From Microbacteriaceae bacterium X2B (lineage in GTDB: Bacteria; Actinomycetota; Actinomycetes; Actinomycetales; Microbacteriaceae): a stretch of 64,000 nt of DNA. The stretch is taken from assembly GCA_005502445.1 (NCBI GenBank), contig SCPB01000005.1, positions 1 to 64,000 on the forward strand. The letters run 5' to 3'. Made by a program: the position numbers and the translations under genes. Position 1 is the first letter of the stretch; each line of letters begins with the position of its first letter. The notes beneath the pieces were generated by a model. The model was given only the letters and a program-made list of their open reading frames with translations. It made no database searches and had not been told where the DNA came from. Positions 25,603-33,774 of the stretch are shown one piece after another.

Positions 25603-25634
25603 GGCGGGGCCGGCTCGGTCGAACCGGCCCCGCC
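25603..25634 (-). terminator. Intercistronic hairpin behind the polyol binding-protein gene
   Basis: GGCGGGGCCGG (25603-25613) and CCGGCCCCGCC (25624-25634) are a perfect 11-bp inverted repeat with a 10-nt loop, 10 nt downstream of the binding-protein stop and upstream of the permease gene. With no T tract, it more likely acts as an mRNA 3'-end stabiliser or partial terminator than a full stop. Confidence 0.7.
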
Positions 25635-25644
25635 TCTGGGATTG

Positions 25645-26991
25645 CTACTGCTGCTTCTCTCCGGCAGCCTGAGCGATCTTCTGGCCGGCCGCGAGGGCGT
25701 CTTCGACGGTCGATCGACCGGCGATCGCATCCGCGACGAGCTGAGCGACCTGGTTGCCGACGTCCTGGAACTCGGGGATCGGCACGTACTGGATGCCGAC
25801 CCACGGCTGCGGATCCACTCCCGGCTGCTCGGGGTTCACCGCGTTCATGACCTCGAGGGTGATCGGGGCGAAGGCCGCGGCGGCCTCCTTGTACTCGGGG
25901 ATCTCGTACGTCGAGGTGCGAGCGCCCGGCGGAACCCGCGTCCAGCCGAGGGTCTCGCCGACGAGCTGGTGGTACTCCTTGCTCGTCGCCCACTTCACGA
26001 AGGCGATGGCGGCGTCGGCGTTCTTGGTGGTCTGCGGAACGGCGAGGTTCCACGACCACAGCCAGCCCGACTCCTCGGTCTTGTAGACGGGAGCGTGGGC
26101 GTAGCCCATCTTGCCCGCGACCTCGGAGGAGCTGGGGTCCTCGAGGATCGAGGCGGCGACGGAGGCGTCGTACCACATGGCCGCCTTGCCGCTGCTGAGC
26201 GCGTTGAGGCATTCGGTGAAGCTGAACGACACGGGGTCGGCCTGGCCGGATTCGGCGAGCAGGTCGACGTAGAACTGCACGGCCTCGGTGAACTCGGGCG
26301 AGTCGACCTGCGCGTTCCAGTCGGAGTCGTACCAGTTGCCGCCGAAGGTCTGCACGACGGTCGTCAGCGGAGCGAAGAGGTCGCCCCAGCCGGGCTTGCC
26401 GCGCAGGCAGATTCCGGCCCGATCGTCGGTCTTGAGCGCGGCGGCGAACTCGGCGACCTCCTGCCACGTCGGCTCATTCGGCATCTCGAGGCCCGCCTCG
26501 TCGAACAGCTCCTTGTTGTACATGAGGATCGACGATTCGCCGTAGAACGGCACGGCGTACTGCCGGCCGTCGACCGAGAGAGCGGCGCGCACGGGCGGCA
26601 GGATGTCGTCGACGTCGTACTCGGCGTCGTCGGCCAGCACGTCGGTGAGGTCGGTGAGCCAGCCCTGGGCGCCCCACTGCGGCACCTCGTAGGCGCCGAC
26701 CGTGACGATGTCGTACTGGCCGGCTCCGCTCGCGACATCGGCCGTGACGGCGGCGCGCAAGTCGCCCTCCTCCATCTGCACGAAGTTGACGGTGATGCCG
26801 GGGTTGTCCTTCTCGAACTCCCCCTTCAGCTCCTCCATGTCCTTCATCTGGGGGTTGTTGACGGTCGCGAGGGTGAGCGTGACGTCGCCTCCGGCGGGCT
26901 GATCGCCTCCTGCACCCGCGCAACCGGCGAGCGCGAGGGCGGTGATGACCAGCCCTGCTCCCGCTGCGAGGGAACGCGATGATGTAAGCAT
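25645..26991 (-). CDS. Extracellular solute-binding lipoprotein, polyol/sugar ABC importer
   Basis: This 448-residue CUT1 binding protein captures the substrate outside the membrane. The first ~25 residues are a lipoprotein signal ending in the lipobox LAGC, so it is anchored to the membrane by a lipidated cysteine. The rest has the type 1 binding-protein fold, with PGITVNFVQMEEGDLR and tryptophan-rich stretches such as GWTRVPPGARTS. The ATG at 26991 follows AAAGGAG; the longer upstream frame has no such site. It heads the polyol operon (binding protein, MalF, MalG, two dehydrogenases) and is divergent from the AraC regulator. Confidence 0.92.
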   Translation of the reverse strand: MLTSSRSLAAGAGLVITALALAGCAGAGGDQPAGGDVTLTLATVNNPQMKDMEELKGEFEKDNPGITVNFVQMEEGDLRAAVTADVASGAGQYDIVTVGAYEVPQWGAQGWLTDLTDVLADDAEYDVDDILPPVRAALSVDGRQYAVPFYGESSILMYNKELFDEAGLEMPNEPTWQEVAEFAAALKTDDRAGICLRGKPGWGDLFAPLTTVVQTFGGNWYDSDWNAQVDSPEFTEAVQFYVDLLAESGQADPVSFSFTECLNALSSGKAAMWYDASVAASILEDPSSSEVAGKMGYAHAPVYKTEESGWLWSWNLAVPQTTKNADAAIAFVKWATSKEYHQLVGETLGWTRVPPGARTSTYEIPEYKEAAAAFAPITLEVMNAVNPEQPGVDPQPWVGIQYVPIPEFQDVGNQVAQLVADAIAGRSTVEDALAAGQKIAQAAGEKQQ

Positions 26992-27230
26992 TGACACTCC
27001 TTTGTGCTCGTGGTGGTGGATCGGGCGCGATCGGATCGACGCCCTGCTGCGTCGCGCCGGATGCCCTTTCGAATGCGGAACCCTGCATCTCTGCTGCCGG
27101 CGCGGTTCGACGCTAAACCGATGGCGTCGCGATGTCCGCCTCGCTGGAGGCGCAGTTCTGATACTTTCTTTCCACCCAGAGGCGCGCATCCCGGTCAGGA
27201 TTCCCGGCATTCCGGGCGAGAGGATGCGTC

Positions 27231-28148
27231 GTGACGGCTAATTCAGTACCGATTGGGGCGATCTCCCTCGCTCCGCGGCGCGTCATCGACCGGGAGCCCG
27301 CGCGGGAGGTCATCGCGCACCTGCCGAACGAATCGTTCCGCTGGGCCGAAGACGACTACCCCTGCCAGAGAGCTCGCTGGAACTACCATCCGGAGTTCGA
27401 ATTCCACCTGATCCGGAAGTCGACGGGCAGCTACATCATCGGCGATCAGGTCGGCCCGTTCGGGCCCGGCCATGTCGCGCTGATCGGCTCGAACCTGCCG
27501 CACGACTGGATGAGCGACCTGCATGCCGGCGAGGTGGTGGAGGCGCGCGATGTCGTGCTGCAGGTGGATCCGGCGTGGCTGCAGCGCTGCGTCGAGACGC
27601 TGCCCGAACTCGACCACGCGCGGGCTCTCTTCACGCTCGCCGGCCGCGGACTCGTCTTCGCGGGCGCAACGGCGCGGGCGGCGGCCGTCGAGCTGGAAGC
27701 GATCGGCAGCAGCGCGGGAGCCGCACGCCTCGCGCACTTCTTCGCACTCGTCGCCGTGCTCGCCGCCGCTCCCGAGAACGAGCGCGAGGTCATCGCCCAG
27801 GAGTGGTTCGTCACGCCCGAGAGCCACGAGGGCCGGATCGCCGTCGAATCGGGAGTCGCCTACATCTTCGAGAACCTCGCGGGGGACGTGCGGATGGCGG
27901 AGGCGGCGCGCCTGGCGCACATGTCTGGGCCGACCTTCTCGAAGTACTTCAAGAGCGCGAGCGGTCTGACCTTCAGCGACATGGTGCGCAAGCTGCGGAT
28001 CGCGAGCGCGTGCCGCCTGCTCGAGACCACCGCCGACTCCGTCGCATCGATCGCCGCGGCCGTCGGCTACGGCAATCTCGCGAACTTCAACCGGCAGTTC
28101 CGCGCCGAGACGGGCTCGACGCCGCGCGAGTACCGCAACGGCAACTGA
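27231..28148 (+). CDS. AraC-family transcriptional regulator
   Basis: This 305-residue regulator has an N-terminal cupin-like sensor domain (about 40-130, with NYHPEFEFHLIRKSTGSYIIGD in two halves) and two C-terminal helix-turn-helix motifs (about 205-300), the second being SIAAAVGYGNLANFNRQFRAE. It starts with GTG at 27231 behind GAGAGG. The 239-nt divergent region toward the binding-protein gene holds no operator I can define with confidence; a short CCCGG/CCGGG repeat lies at 27203-27216. It is most likely the activator of the polyol operon in response to an imported polyol. Confidence 0.9.
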   Translation: MTANSVPIGAISLAPRRVIDREPAREVIAHLPNESFRWAEDDYPCQRARWNYHPEFEFHLIRKSTGSYIIGDQVGPFGPGHVALIGSNLPHDWMSDLHAGEVVEARDVVLQVDPAWLQRCVETLPELDHARALFTLAGRGLVFAGATARAAAVELEAIGSSAGAARLAHFFALVAVLAAAPENEREVIAQEWFVTPESHEGRIAVESGVAYIFENLAGDVRMAEAARLAHMSGPTFSKYFKSASGLTFSDMVRKLRIASACRLLETTADSVASIAAAVGYGNLANFNRQFRAETGSTPREYRNGN

Positions 28149-28184
28149 CGGCGCGTACGGCCGGCTCCGAGCAGGCCAGCACGT

Positions 28185-29189
28185 TCAGAGCCAACGGCTG
28201 GCGCGGAAGATCGCGAACAGGCCGACGCTCGTCAGGAGCATCGCACCGAGAGCCGCCGGGTAGCCCCAGGGTTCATCGAGCTCGGGCATGAACCGGAAGT
28301 TCATGCCGTAGATCGTGCCGACGAGGGTCGGGGCGAAGAGGATCGCCGCCCAGGACGAGATCTTGCGCACCTCGTTGCTCTGCACGAGCGAGGCCTCGCC
28401 GAGCGCGCGCATCTCGTTGTTCTGCCGCTGGGTGACGAGCGTCGCGTTGACGGTGAGCGCGTTCTGCAGCACGACGCGGAAGGTGTCGACGCGCTCACCC
28501 ACGCGCAGGGCGTGGTCGAGCACATCGGCGAAGGAGTCGCGCAAGCGCGCATCGTCGGCCCCCGCCGCGAGCGTGCCGATGATGTTCGGCAGCGGCTGCA
28601 CGGCCCGCTGCAGCTCGATGACCTCGCGCGACAGCTCGTAGATGCGCCGCGAGACGGAGTCCTCGCCCGCGAAGAGCTCGTCCTCGATCTCGTCGATGTC
28701 GTTCTCGAGCCCGGCGAGCACGGGGGCGTACTCGTCGACGACCTGGTCGAGGATCGCATAGAGAACCGCCCGCGATCCGAGCGCGAGCAGCTCGGGGTCG
28801 GCCTCGAGCCTCCGGCGCACGAGTGCGAGGTGCGGCGACTCGGCGTGACGGACGGTGATGACGGAGTCGTCGCCGACGAAGATGTGCAACTCGCCGATGT
28901 CGACGCGCTCGACGTCGTCGATGTACCGCGCGGGCTTGAGCACGATGAAGTCGCCGCCGCTGTGCCGCTCGAGCTTCGAGCGCTGGTGGCCGTGGTGGGC
29001 GTCCTCGACCGAGGTGGCGTTGAGGGAGAACTCGTCGGCGACGCCCGCGAGCTCGTCGGGGGTGGGGCGGTACATGCCGATCCAGGCCAGGCCGCCGCGT
29101 TCTCGGGCGAGCTCGGCGGTCACGTCGAGCGAGGGAGGGTCGGGGGTGCGAGCGCCGTCGACGTAGATGGCGATGTCGATGACGGGCAT
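28185..29189 (-). CDS. corA: CorA-family magnesium/cobalt transporter
   Basis: This 334-residue protein has the large N-terminal cytoplasmic domain of CorA, two C-terminal membrane spans and the selectivity motif YGMNF (GMN near 295-297) followed by the periplasmic loop MPELD. It forms a pentameric channel for Mg2+ and similar ions. The ATG at 29189 (MPVIDIAI) follows a plausible AAGGAGCC. The frame remains open upstream, but that part antisenses the GntR gene. It is divergent from the GntR gene and has no obvious functional link to it. Confidence 0.92.
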   Translation of the reverse strand: MPVIDIAIYVDGARTPDPPSLDVTAELARERGGLAWIGMYRPTPDELAGVADEFSLNATSVEDAHHGHQRSKLERHSGGDFIVLKPARYIDDVERVDIGELHIFVGDDSVITVRHAESPHLALVRRRLEADPELLALGSRAVLYAILDQVVDEYAPVLAGLENDIDEIEDELFAGEDSVSRRIYELSREVIELQRAVQPLPNIIGTLAAGADDARLRDSFADVLDHALRVGERVDTFRVVLQNALTVNATLVTQRQNNEMRALGEASLVQSNEVRKISSWAAILFAPTLVGTIYGMNFRFMPELDEPWGYPAALGAMLLTSVGLFAIFRASRWL

Positions 29190-29220
29190 GGCGGCTCCTT
29201 CGCGTCGCCGACCGACTCTA

Positions 29221-29232
29221 GTGTCTGACAAT
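29221..29232. promoter_or_regulatory. Candidate operator of the GntR cluster, site 1
   Basis: GTGTCTGACAAT lies upstream of the GntR gene. Its first 11 bases match the site at 33727-33737 (TTGTCTAACAA) in 9 positions, and TGTC-T-GACA is palindromic. The position suggests autoregulation. Confidence 0.55.
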
Positions 29233-29293
29233 GCTGTTAGGCTCCGGGCGCGCGGTAGGCGCAGGCCGATCGACGGGACCAGGAGGGGAACGC

Positions 29294-30016
29294 GTGGAGG
29301 AGGCGCTGGCGGTGACCACCCTGCCGCATGCCGTGTACGAGGCGCTGCGCGAGAGCATCCTCGCGCAGCGCGAACCGCCTGGGGCGACCGTGACCGAGAA
29401 GGCGGTCGCCGACCGGTTCGGCGTTGCGCGGCCGACCGCGAAGGCCGCACTCGAGCGGCTCGTCGCCGAGGGGCTGCTGCGCCGGAGCACGCATAAGACG
29501 GCCAGGGTTCCGCAGCTCGATCGCGACGACATCGTCGACCTCTACGCGAACCGCGCCGTCGTCGAGGAAGCCGCCCTGCGCCTGCTGGCCGCCGCGCCGC
29601 GCCCGCCGGCCGCTGCCGTCGCCGCGCAGCGCGTTCTGGTCGCCGCTGCTGCCGGGCCATCGGAGTCCGCCGTCGATACCGGGCCCCTCGCCCGAGCCGA
29701 CATCGCCTTCCACCGCGCACTCGTCGAAGCGCAGCCCTCGCCCCGGCTCGCTCGACTGCACTCCCTGCTCATGGGCGAGATCGAGCTGTGCACCGGGCAG
29801 GTGCTGGCCCATCGCCTCCTCGCGCTCGACGACGTCATCGCCCAGCATCAGGGAATCCTCGATGCCGTCGCCGATGGCGATGCCGACCGCGCCGGGCGGC
29901 TGACGCGAGCGCACATCGAGGGCGCGCGCGATCGACTGCTCGGCTACTTCGACTCGGCGCGCGAGACCGCCCTGCCCGACACCGACGGCGGCGGACAGGG
30001 CGGCGGCGGACGCTAG
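29294..30016 (+). CDS. GntR-family regulator, FCD (FadR-like) subfamily
   Basis: This 240-residue regulator has an N-terminal winged helix (about 10-75; ATVTEKAVADRFGVARPTAK) and a C-terminal helical FCD ligand domain with the metal-binding pattern around DIAFHRALVEA and a late histidine. FCD regulators respond to carboxylic acids. The GTG at 29294 has AGGAGGGG 5 nt upstream; a GTG at 29312 is an alternative. It overlaps the convergent SDR gene by 4 nt. A decayed paralogue lies at 51118-51627. It probably controls the divergently placed amide/hydroxyacid genes up to 33.7 kb, which carry a matching operator. Confidence 0.88.
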   Translation: MEEALAVTTLPHAVYEALRESILAQREPPGATVTEKAVADRFGVARPTAKAALERLVAEGLLRRSTHKTARVPQLDRDDIVDLYANRAVVEEAALRLLAAAPRPPAAAVAAQRVLVAAAAGPSESAVDTGPLARADIAFHRALVEAQPSPRLARLHSLLMGEIELCTGQVLAHRLLALDDVIAQHQGILDAVADGDADRAGRLTRAHIEGARDRLLGYFDSARETALPDTDGGGQGGGGR

Positions 30017-30774
30017 AACTGGATGCCGCGCGTCAGCGCACCGTCGATGAGAAGGTTCGCGCCGCTCACGCGACTGGCTCGTGGGCTCGAGAGGAACACC
30101 ACGCCCGCCGCGATCTCCTCGGCCGTTCCCATGCGTCCCGTGGGATTGAGTCCCATCGCGAACGAGAACAGGTCGGGGTTGCCGCCCTCGATGCTCTGCC
30201 ACACCCCACCCGGGAAGTAGGTGTTGCCGGGCGAGACGGTGTTGGCGCGGATCCCCTTCTCGGCCACCTGGAGGGCGACGCCCGCCATGTAGCCGATGAT
30301 CGCCGTCTTCATCGTGCCGTAGGGCCCGGAGGCGAAGTCGGCCTCGCGACCCGAGACGCTCGAGATCGCCAGGGCCGACTTGACGTCGCTGCGCTCGAGG
30401 TGAGGAAGCACCGCCTTGACGAGGTTGACGGTTCCCATCAGGTCAACGCGGAACGACGCCTCCCAGTTCTCGTCGGTGTCGGGGATGGCGAGCGCGCTGA
30501 CGTTCGCGACGGCCATGTCGATGCCGCCGAACGCCGCCGCTGTCTCGTCGACCCAGGCCGCGAGGCCGGCGGCGTCGCCGACGTCGAGCACGGTGCCGAC
30601 GGCGCGCACTCCGGTCGCGGAGAGCGCCGCCTCCGTGCTCGCCACCTCACCCGCATCGCGCGCGCAGAAGGCCACGTTCGCGCCCTCCGCGGCGAAGCCT
30701 TCGACGATGGCGCGGCCGATGCCCTTGGTGCCGCCCGTGACGATGGCGGTCTTTCCTGTGATTCCGAGGTCCAT
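30013..30774 (-). CDS. SDR-family oxidoreductase
   Basis: This 253-residue short-chain dehydrogenase has the cofactor motif TGGTKGIG at 13-20 and catalytic S139, Y152, K156 (YGTMK). The usual NNAG is altered to NVSA. It has GAAGGAG before the ATG at 30774. It is the last gene of the operon that runs from the FMN hydroxyacid oxidase (33681) through the amidase and the SatP-type carrier, with short gaps throughout. It may reduce or oxidise a keto or hydroxy intermediate of that pathway; the substrate is unknown. Confidence 0.88.
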   Translation of the reverse strand: MDLGITGKTAIVTGGTKGIGRAIVEGFAAEGANVAFCARDAGEVASTEAALSATGVRAVGTVLDVGDAAGLAAWVDETAAAFGGIDMAVANVSALAIPDTDENWEASFRVDLMGTVNLVKAVLPHLERSDVKSALAISSVSGREADFASGPYGTMKTAIIGYMAGVALQVAEKGIRANTVSPGNTYFPGGVWQSIEGGNPDLFSFAMGLNPTGRMGTAEEIAAGVVFLSSPRASRVSGANLLIDGALTRGIQF

Positions 30775-30797
30775 ATCGATCTCCTTCGGGGTGCGGA

Positions 30798-31367
30798 TCA
30801 GGCGCGGAGCGGTGCGCCGATGGGGAGCACCGCCTTGCCGTACATCTCGTTGATGAGGAATGCGAATGCGAGGTAGATGGCCAGAGCGCCGGTCAGGATG
30901 CCCTCGAATCCGCCGAAGAGGCTGATCGCGGCGTTGCCCGTGAGCGCTCCGACGCCGAGCGAGCCGAGGAGCACCGCGGTGAGGACGAGGATGATCGTCA
31001 GAACACGGGGCGCGACGACCGAGGCGGCGGCGAGGCCGATGGTGAAGACCATCCAGAGGATCAGGTACCAGCCGATGGCGACCGCCGACACCGTCCACCA
31101 GCCGTTGATCGCACCGATGTTGATGAACGCGAACGAGAGCCAGAGGAACGAGTAGCCGCCGAAGGCCGTGACACCGAAGGTGTCGCCGAGCCGGAAGAGC
31201 ATGAGAGCGACGAGGGTCTGCGCCAGGCCGCCGAAGAACACGCCCATCACGAGCACCATTCCGTCGACGGCGAAGACGCCGCTGTTCGCAAGGCTCAGCA
31301 GCACGGTCGATACTCCGTACCCGAGCAGGCCGAGAACCGCCGGGTTCGCGGTTTTCTCTTCATTCAT
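30798..31367 (-). CDS. Acetate uptake transporter family protein (SatP/YaaH/GPR1)
   Basis: This 189-residue protein has six predicted membrane spans and the family start NPAVLGLLGYGVSTVLLSL (the NPAPLGL-type motif). SatP proteins transport acetate and other small monocarboxylates, and relatives in amidase operons move amides or their acid products. It lies 59 nt behind the acetamidase/formamidase gene and ahead of the SDR gene in the same operon, so it probably carries the amide substrate in or the acid product across the membrane. The ATG at 31367 gives MNEEKTANP, and AAAGGAG lies upstream. Confidence 0.88.
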   Translation of the reverse strand: MNEEKTANPAVLGLLGYGVSTVLLSLANSGVFAVDGMVLVMGVFFGGLAQTLVALMLFRLGDTFGVTAFGGYSFLWLSFAFINIGAINGWWTVSAVAIGWYLILWMVFTIGLAAASVVAPRVLTIILVLTAVLLGSLGVGALTGNAAISLFGGFEGILTGALAIYLAFAFLINEMYGKAVLPIGAPLRA

Positions 31368-31426
31368 GTGTCTGTCCACTCCTTTGTGGTCGGGGTGTAT
31401 GGGCCGCAGCTGCGACCCGGTTCTCG

Positions 31427-32428
31427 CTAGCGGAGGTCTTGGGCCGCTTGGCGAAGCTCGTAGTGGATGCCGTCGTAGGCGACCCCGCCCGGCATGAGCG
31501 ACTTGACCACCTTCACGACGACGCTGTAGTTGGCGTCGACCGCGTTCGCGATCGGCGCGAGGGAGATCTGGGTGAGCAGCTGATACGCATCCATGCGATG
31601 CAGGTCGAACATCTCGGAGAACCACGTGACCATCTCGAGCTGCGCGATGCGCCACGAGTCCTCCATCGGCCGCGACGAGCCGACGACCATCCAGTACTCG
31701 TCGTTCTCCAGTCGCGGCCAGAGCGGCGCGGAGCCCTTGATCAGCTCGACGATGATGACCGAGTTCATCGCGCCTTCGACGGCGGTGCCGCAGGCCTCGC
31801 CCTCGCCCTGACGGTAATGACCGTCGCCGATCGAGAACAGCGCCCCCTCGACGTTGACGCCGAGGTACGCGGTCGTGCCGACCTTCATCTCGGGGGTGTC
31901 CATGTTGCCGCCGAAGCGCTCGGGCACGAGGCTCGTGCGCACTTCGCTCGCGCCCGGCGCGAGGCCGACCGTGCCGAGCATCGGCTCGAGCGGCAGCGCG
32001 ACCTCGAAGTCGCCGAACCGCGCCTGGAAGCCGACCGTCCGACGCGCGGTGTCGACCTCGTAGATCCAGGTCGCCTCCGGCAGGGCATCCTGCAGCAACG
32101 CGGTGCGGTCGGTTCCGGTCAGGCCGCCGAAGAACGGGATGGTGGAGGAGGCGCCGAAGCCGCGCGCGGGCGCGAGGTCGACGATGTGCAGCGCGAGGGT
32201 GTCGCCGGGCTCGGCGCCCTCGACGTAGAAGGGCCCGGTCTGCGGATTCACGTAGCGGATGTCGATGTGCTGGCTCGGCAGGTGGTCGACCGAGGTGAGG
32301 GCGAAGTTGAAGGCGTCCTCCGACCACAGCCGCAGAGCGGTGCCGGGCTGGATGCGCAGGGCGGGGGCGGCGCCGCCGAAGGTGTAGACGTACTGCGAAC
32401 GCTCCGGGGTGAAGGCGATCTCGCGCAT
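31427..32428 (-). CDS. Acetamidase/formamidase-family protein
   Basis: This 333-residue protein belongs to the FmdA/AmdA family, metal-dependent amidases that hydrolyse formamide or acetamide to ammonia and the acid. Recognisable stretches are VNPQTGPFYVEGAEPGDTL (about 75-93), a central GGNMDTPEMKVGTTAYLGV and SIGDGHYRQGEGEACGTAVE, which carry the metal-binding histidine and acidic residues of the family. It follows the hydroxyacid oxidase by 17 nt. The combination with an FMN 2-hydroxyacid oxidase suggests an amide of a hydroxy acid, or parallel use of simple amides and hydroxy acids. Confidence 0.9.
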   Translation of the reverse strand: MREIAFTPERSQYVYTFGGAAPALRIQPGTALRLWSEDAFNFALTSVDHLPSQHIDIRYVNPQTGPFYVEGAEPGDTLALHIVDLAPARGFGASSTIPFFGGLTGTDRTALLQDALPEATWIYEVDTARRTVGFQARFGDFEVALPLEPMLGTVGLAPGASEVRTSLVPERFGGNMDTPEMKVGTTAYLGVNVEGALFSIGDGHYRQGEGEACGTAVEGAMNSVIIVELIKGSAPLWPRLENDEYWMVVGSSRPMEDSWRIAQLEMVTWFSEMFDLHRMDAYQLLTQISLAPIANAVDANYSVVVKVVKSLMPGGVAYDGIHYELRQAAQDLR

Positions 32429-32445
32429 GGATGCGGTCCTTCCGG

Positions 32446-33681
32446 TCAATCGGTGGTGTACGGGGTCAGTGCCGTGACATGGCGCGAGTCGAGCTCGTCG
32501 AGGCTCGTGACGCCGAGCAGTCGCATGGTGCGCGTGATCTGATCCGAGAGGATGCTCAGCGCCCGCTCGACGCCCTCCTGCCCGCCCGCCATGAGGCCGT
32601 AGAGGTAGGCGCGGCCGACGAGCGTGCTCCGCGCGCCCAGCGCGACCGCCGCGACGATGTCGGCACCCGACATGATTCCCGTGTCGAGGAGGATCTCGAC
32701 GTCGGCGCCGACCTGCTTCGCGACCGTCGGCAGCAGATGGAAGGGGACCGGTGCTCGATCGAGCTGCCGGCCGCCGTGGTTCGAGAGCACTATGCCGTCG
32801 ACCCCGTGCGCCACGAGCGCCACGGCGTCGTCGAGCGACTGCACGCCCTTCACGACGATGGCGCCCTTCCACATCTCGCGGATCCAGCGCAGATCGTCGA
32901 AGGTCACCGTCGGGTCGAACATCGTGTCGATGAGCTCGGCGACCGTGCCGCTCCATCCCGACATGTTCGCGAAGGCGAGCGGATCGGTGGTCAGGAAGTT
33001 GATCCACCATTCGGGGCGCGGGATCGCGTCGACGATCGTGCCGAGGGTCAGCGCGGGAGGGATGGACATGCCGTTGCGCTTGTCGCGCAGGCGGGCACCG
33101 GCGACGGGAACGTCGACCGTGACCAGCAGCGTGTCGTATCCGGCCCGAGCGGCGCGCTCGACGAGCGCCATCGAGCGCTCGCGGTCGCGCCACAGGTAGA
33201 GCTGGAACCAGGCGCGCCCCTCGGGGATCGCCTCGCGAACCGACTCGATCGAGGCCGTGCCCATGGTGGAGAGGCTGAAGGGGATGCCGAACGCTGCTGC
33301 CGCCCGCGCTCCGGCGATCTCCCCCTCGGTGTGCATCATGCGCGTGAAGCCCGTCGGTGCGATCGCGAGCGGGAGCGCGCTCGGGCCGCCGAGGACGGCT
33401 CGCGCGGTGTCGACGACGCTCACGTCGCGGAGGATCGCCGGATGGAACTCGATGTCGCGGAACGCCTGTCGAGCCCGCGCGAGGGAGATCTCGGACTCGG
33501 CGGCACCGTCGACGTAGTCGAACGGAGCCCGGGGGGTGCGGCGCTTCGCGATCGTGCGGAGGTCGTCGATCGTCAGTGCGGCGTCGAGCCGACGGCGACG
33601 TGCATTGAGCTCGGGGCGCCGGAAGCGCAGGAGGGGTGCGAGGTCGCGGGGGTTCGGAAGTCGTCGACGCACGCGCGGCAT
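32446..33681 (-). CDS. FMN-dependent alpha-hydroxy-acid oxidizing protein (LldD/lactate oxidase family)
   Basis: This 411-residue flavoprotein has the family features [45 protein letters not shown] and the active-site motif SNHGGRQLD with the catalytic histidine, then the FMN-phosphate site [11 protein letters not shown]. It oxidises an L-2-hydroxy acid such as lactate or mandelate to the 2-keto acid. It is the first gene of the minus-strand operon reaching to 30013, and a GntR-type operator sits 46 nt upstream of the start. Whether electrons go to oxygen or to the quinone pool cannot be read. Confidence 0.9.
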   Translation of the reverse strand: MPRVRRRLPNPRDLAPLLRFRRPELNARRRRLDAALTIDDLRTIAKRRTPRAPFDYVDGAAESEISLARARQAFRDIEFHPAILRDVSVVDTARAVLGGPSALPLAIAPTGFTRMMHTEGEIAGARAAAAFGIPFSLSTMGTASIESVREAIPEGRAWFQLYLWRDRERSMALVERAARAGYDTLLVTVDVPVAGARLRDKRNGMSIPPALTLGTIVDAIPRPEWWINFLTTDPLAFANMSGWSGTVAELIDTMFDPTVTFDDLRWIREMWKGAIVVKGVQSLDDAVALVAHGVDGIVLSNHGGRQLDRAPVPFHLLPTVAKQVGADVEILLDTGIMSGADIVAAVALGARSTLVGRAYLYGLMAGGQEGVERALSILSDQITRTMRLLGVTSLDELDSRHVTALTPYTTD

Positions 33682-33726
33682 CCCTCCTCAGTGAGCTGAG
33701 TCGAACAGTAGAGGCCACGAGTGCAT

Positions 33727-33737
33727 TTGTCTAACAA
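33727..33737. promoter_or_regulatory. Candidate operator of the GntR cluster, site 2
   Basis: TTGTCTAACAA is palindromic (TTGT-CTA-ACAA) and matches the site in front of the GntR gene in 9 of 11 positions. It lies in the promoter region of the hydroxyacid oxidase operon. Confidence 0.6.
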
Positions 33738-33742
33738 TTCTT

Positions 33743-33769
33743 TCTCTCATGACGACGAGTCATGAGAGA
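33743..33769 (-). terminator. Hairpin at the end of the xylose operon
   Basis: TCTCTCATGAC (33743-33753) and GTCATGAGAGA (33759-33769) are a perfect 11-bp inverted repeat with a 5-nt loop, 6 nt behind the stop of the kinase gene. It separates the xylose operon from the hydroxyacid oxidase promoter and is the most convincing terminator in the window, though without a long U run. Confidence 0.65.
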
Positions 33770-33774
33770 GACGC

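Noticed and set aside
27203-27216. CCCGG/CCGGG repeat before the AraC gene
   Set aside because: Only 5 bp per arm and common in GC-rich DNA; not enough for an operator call.
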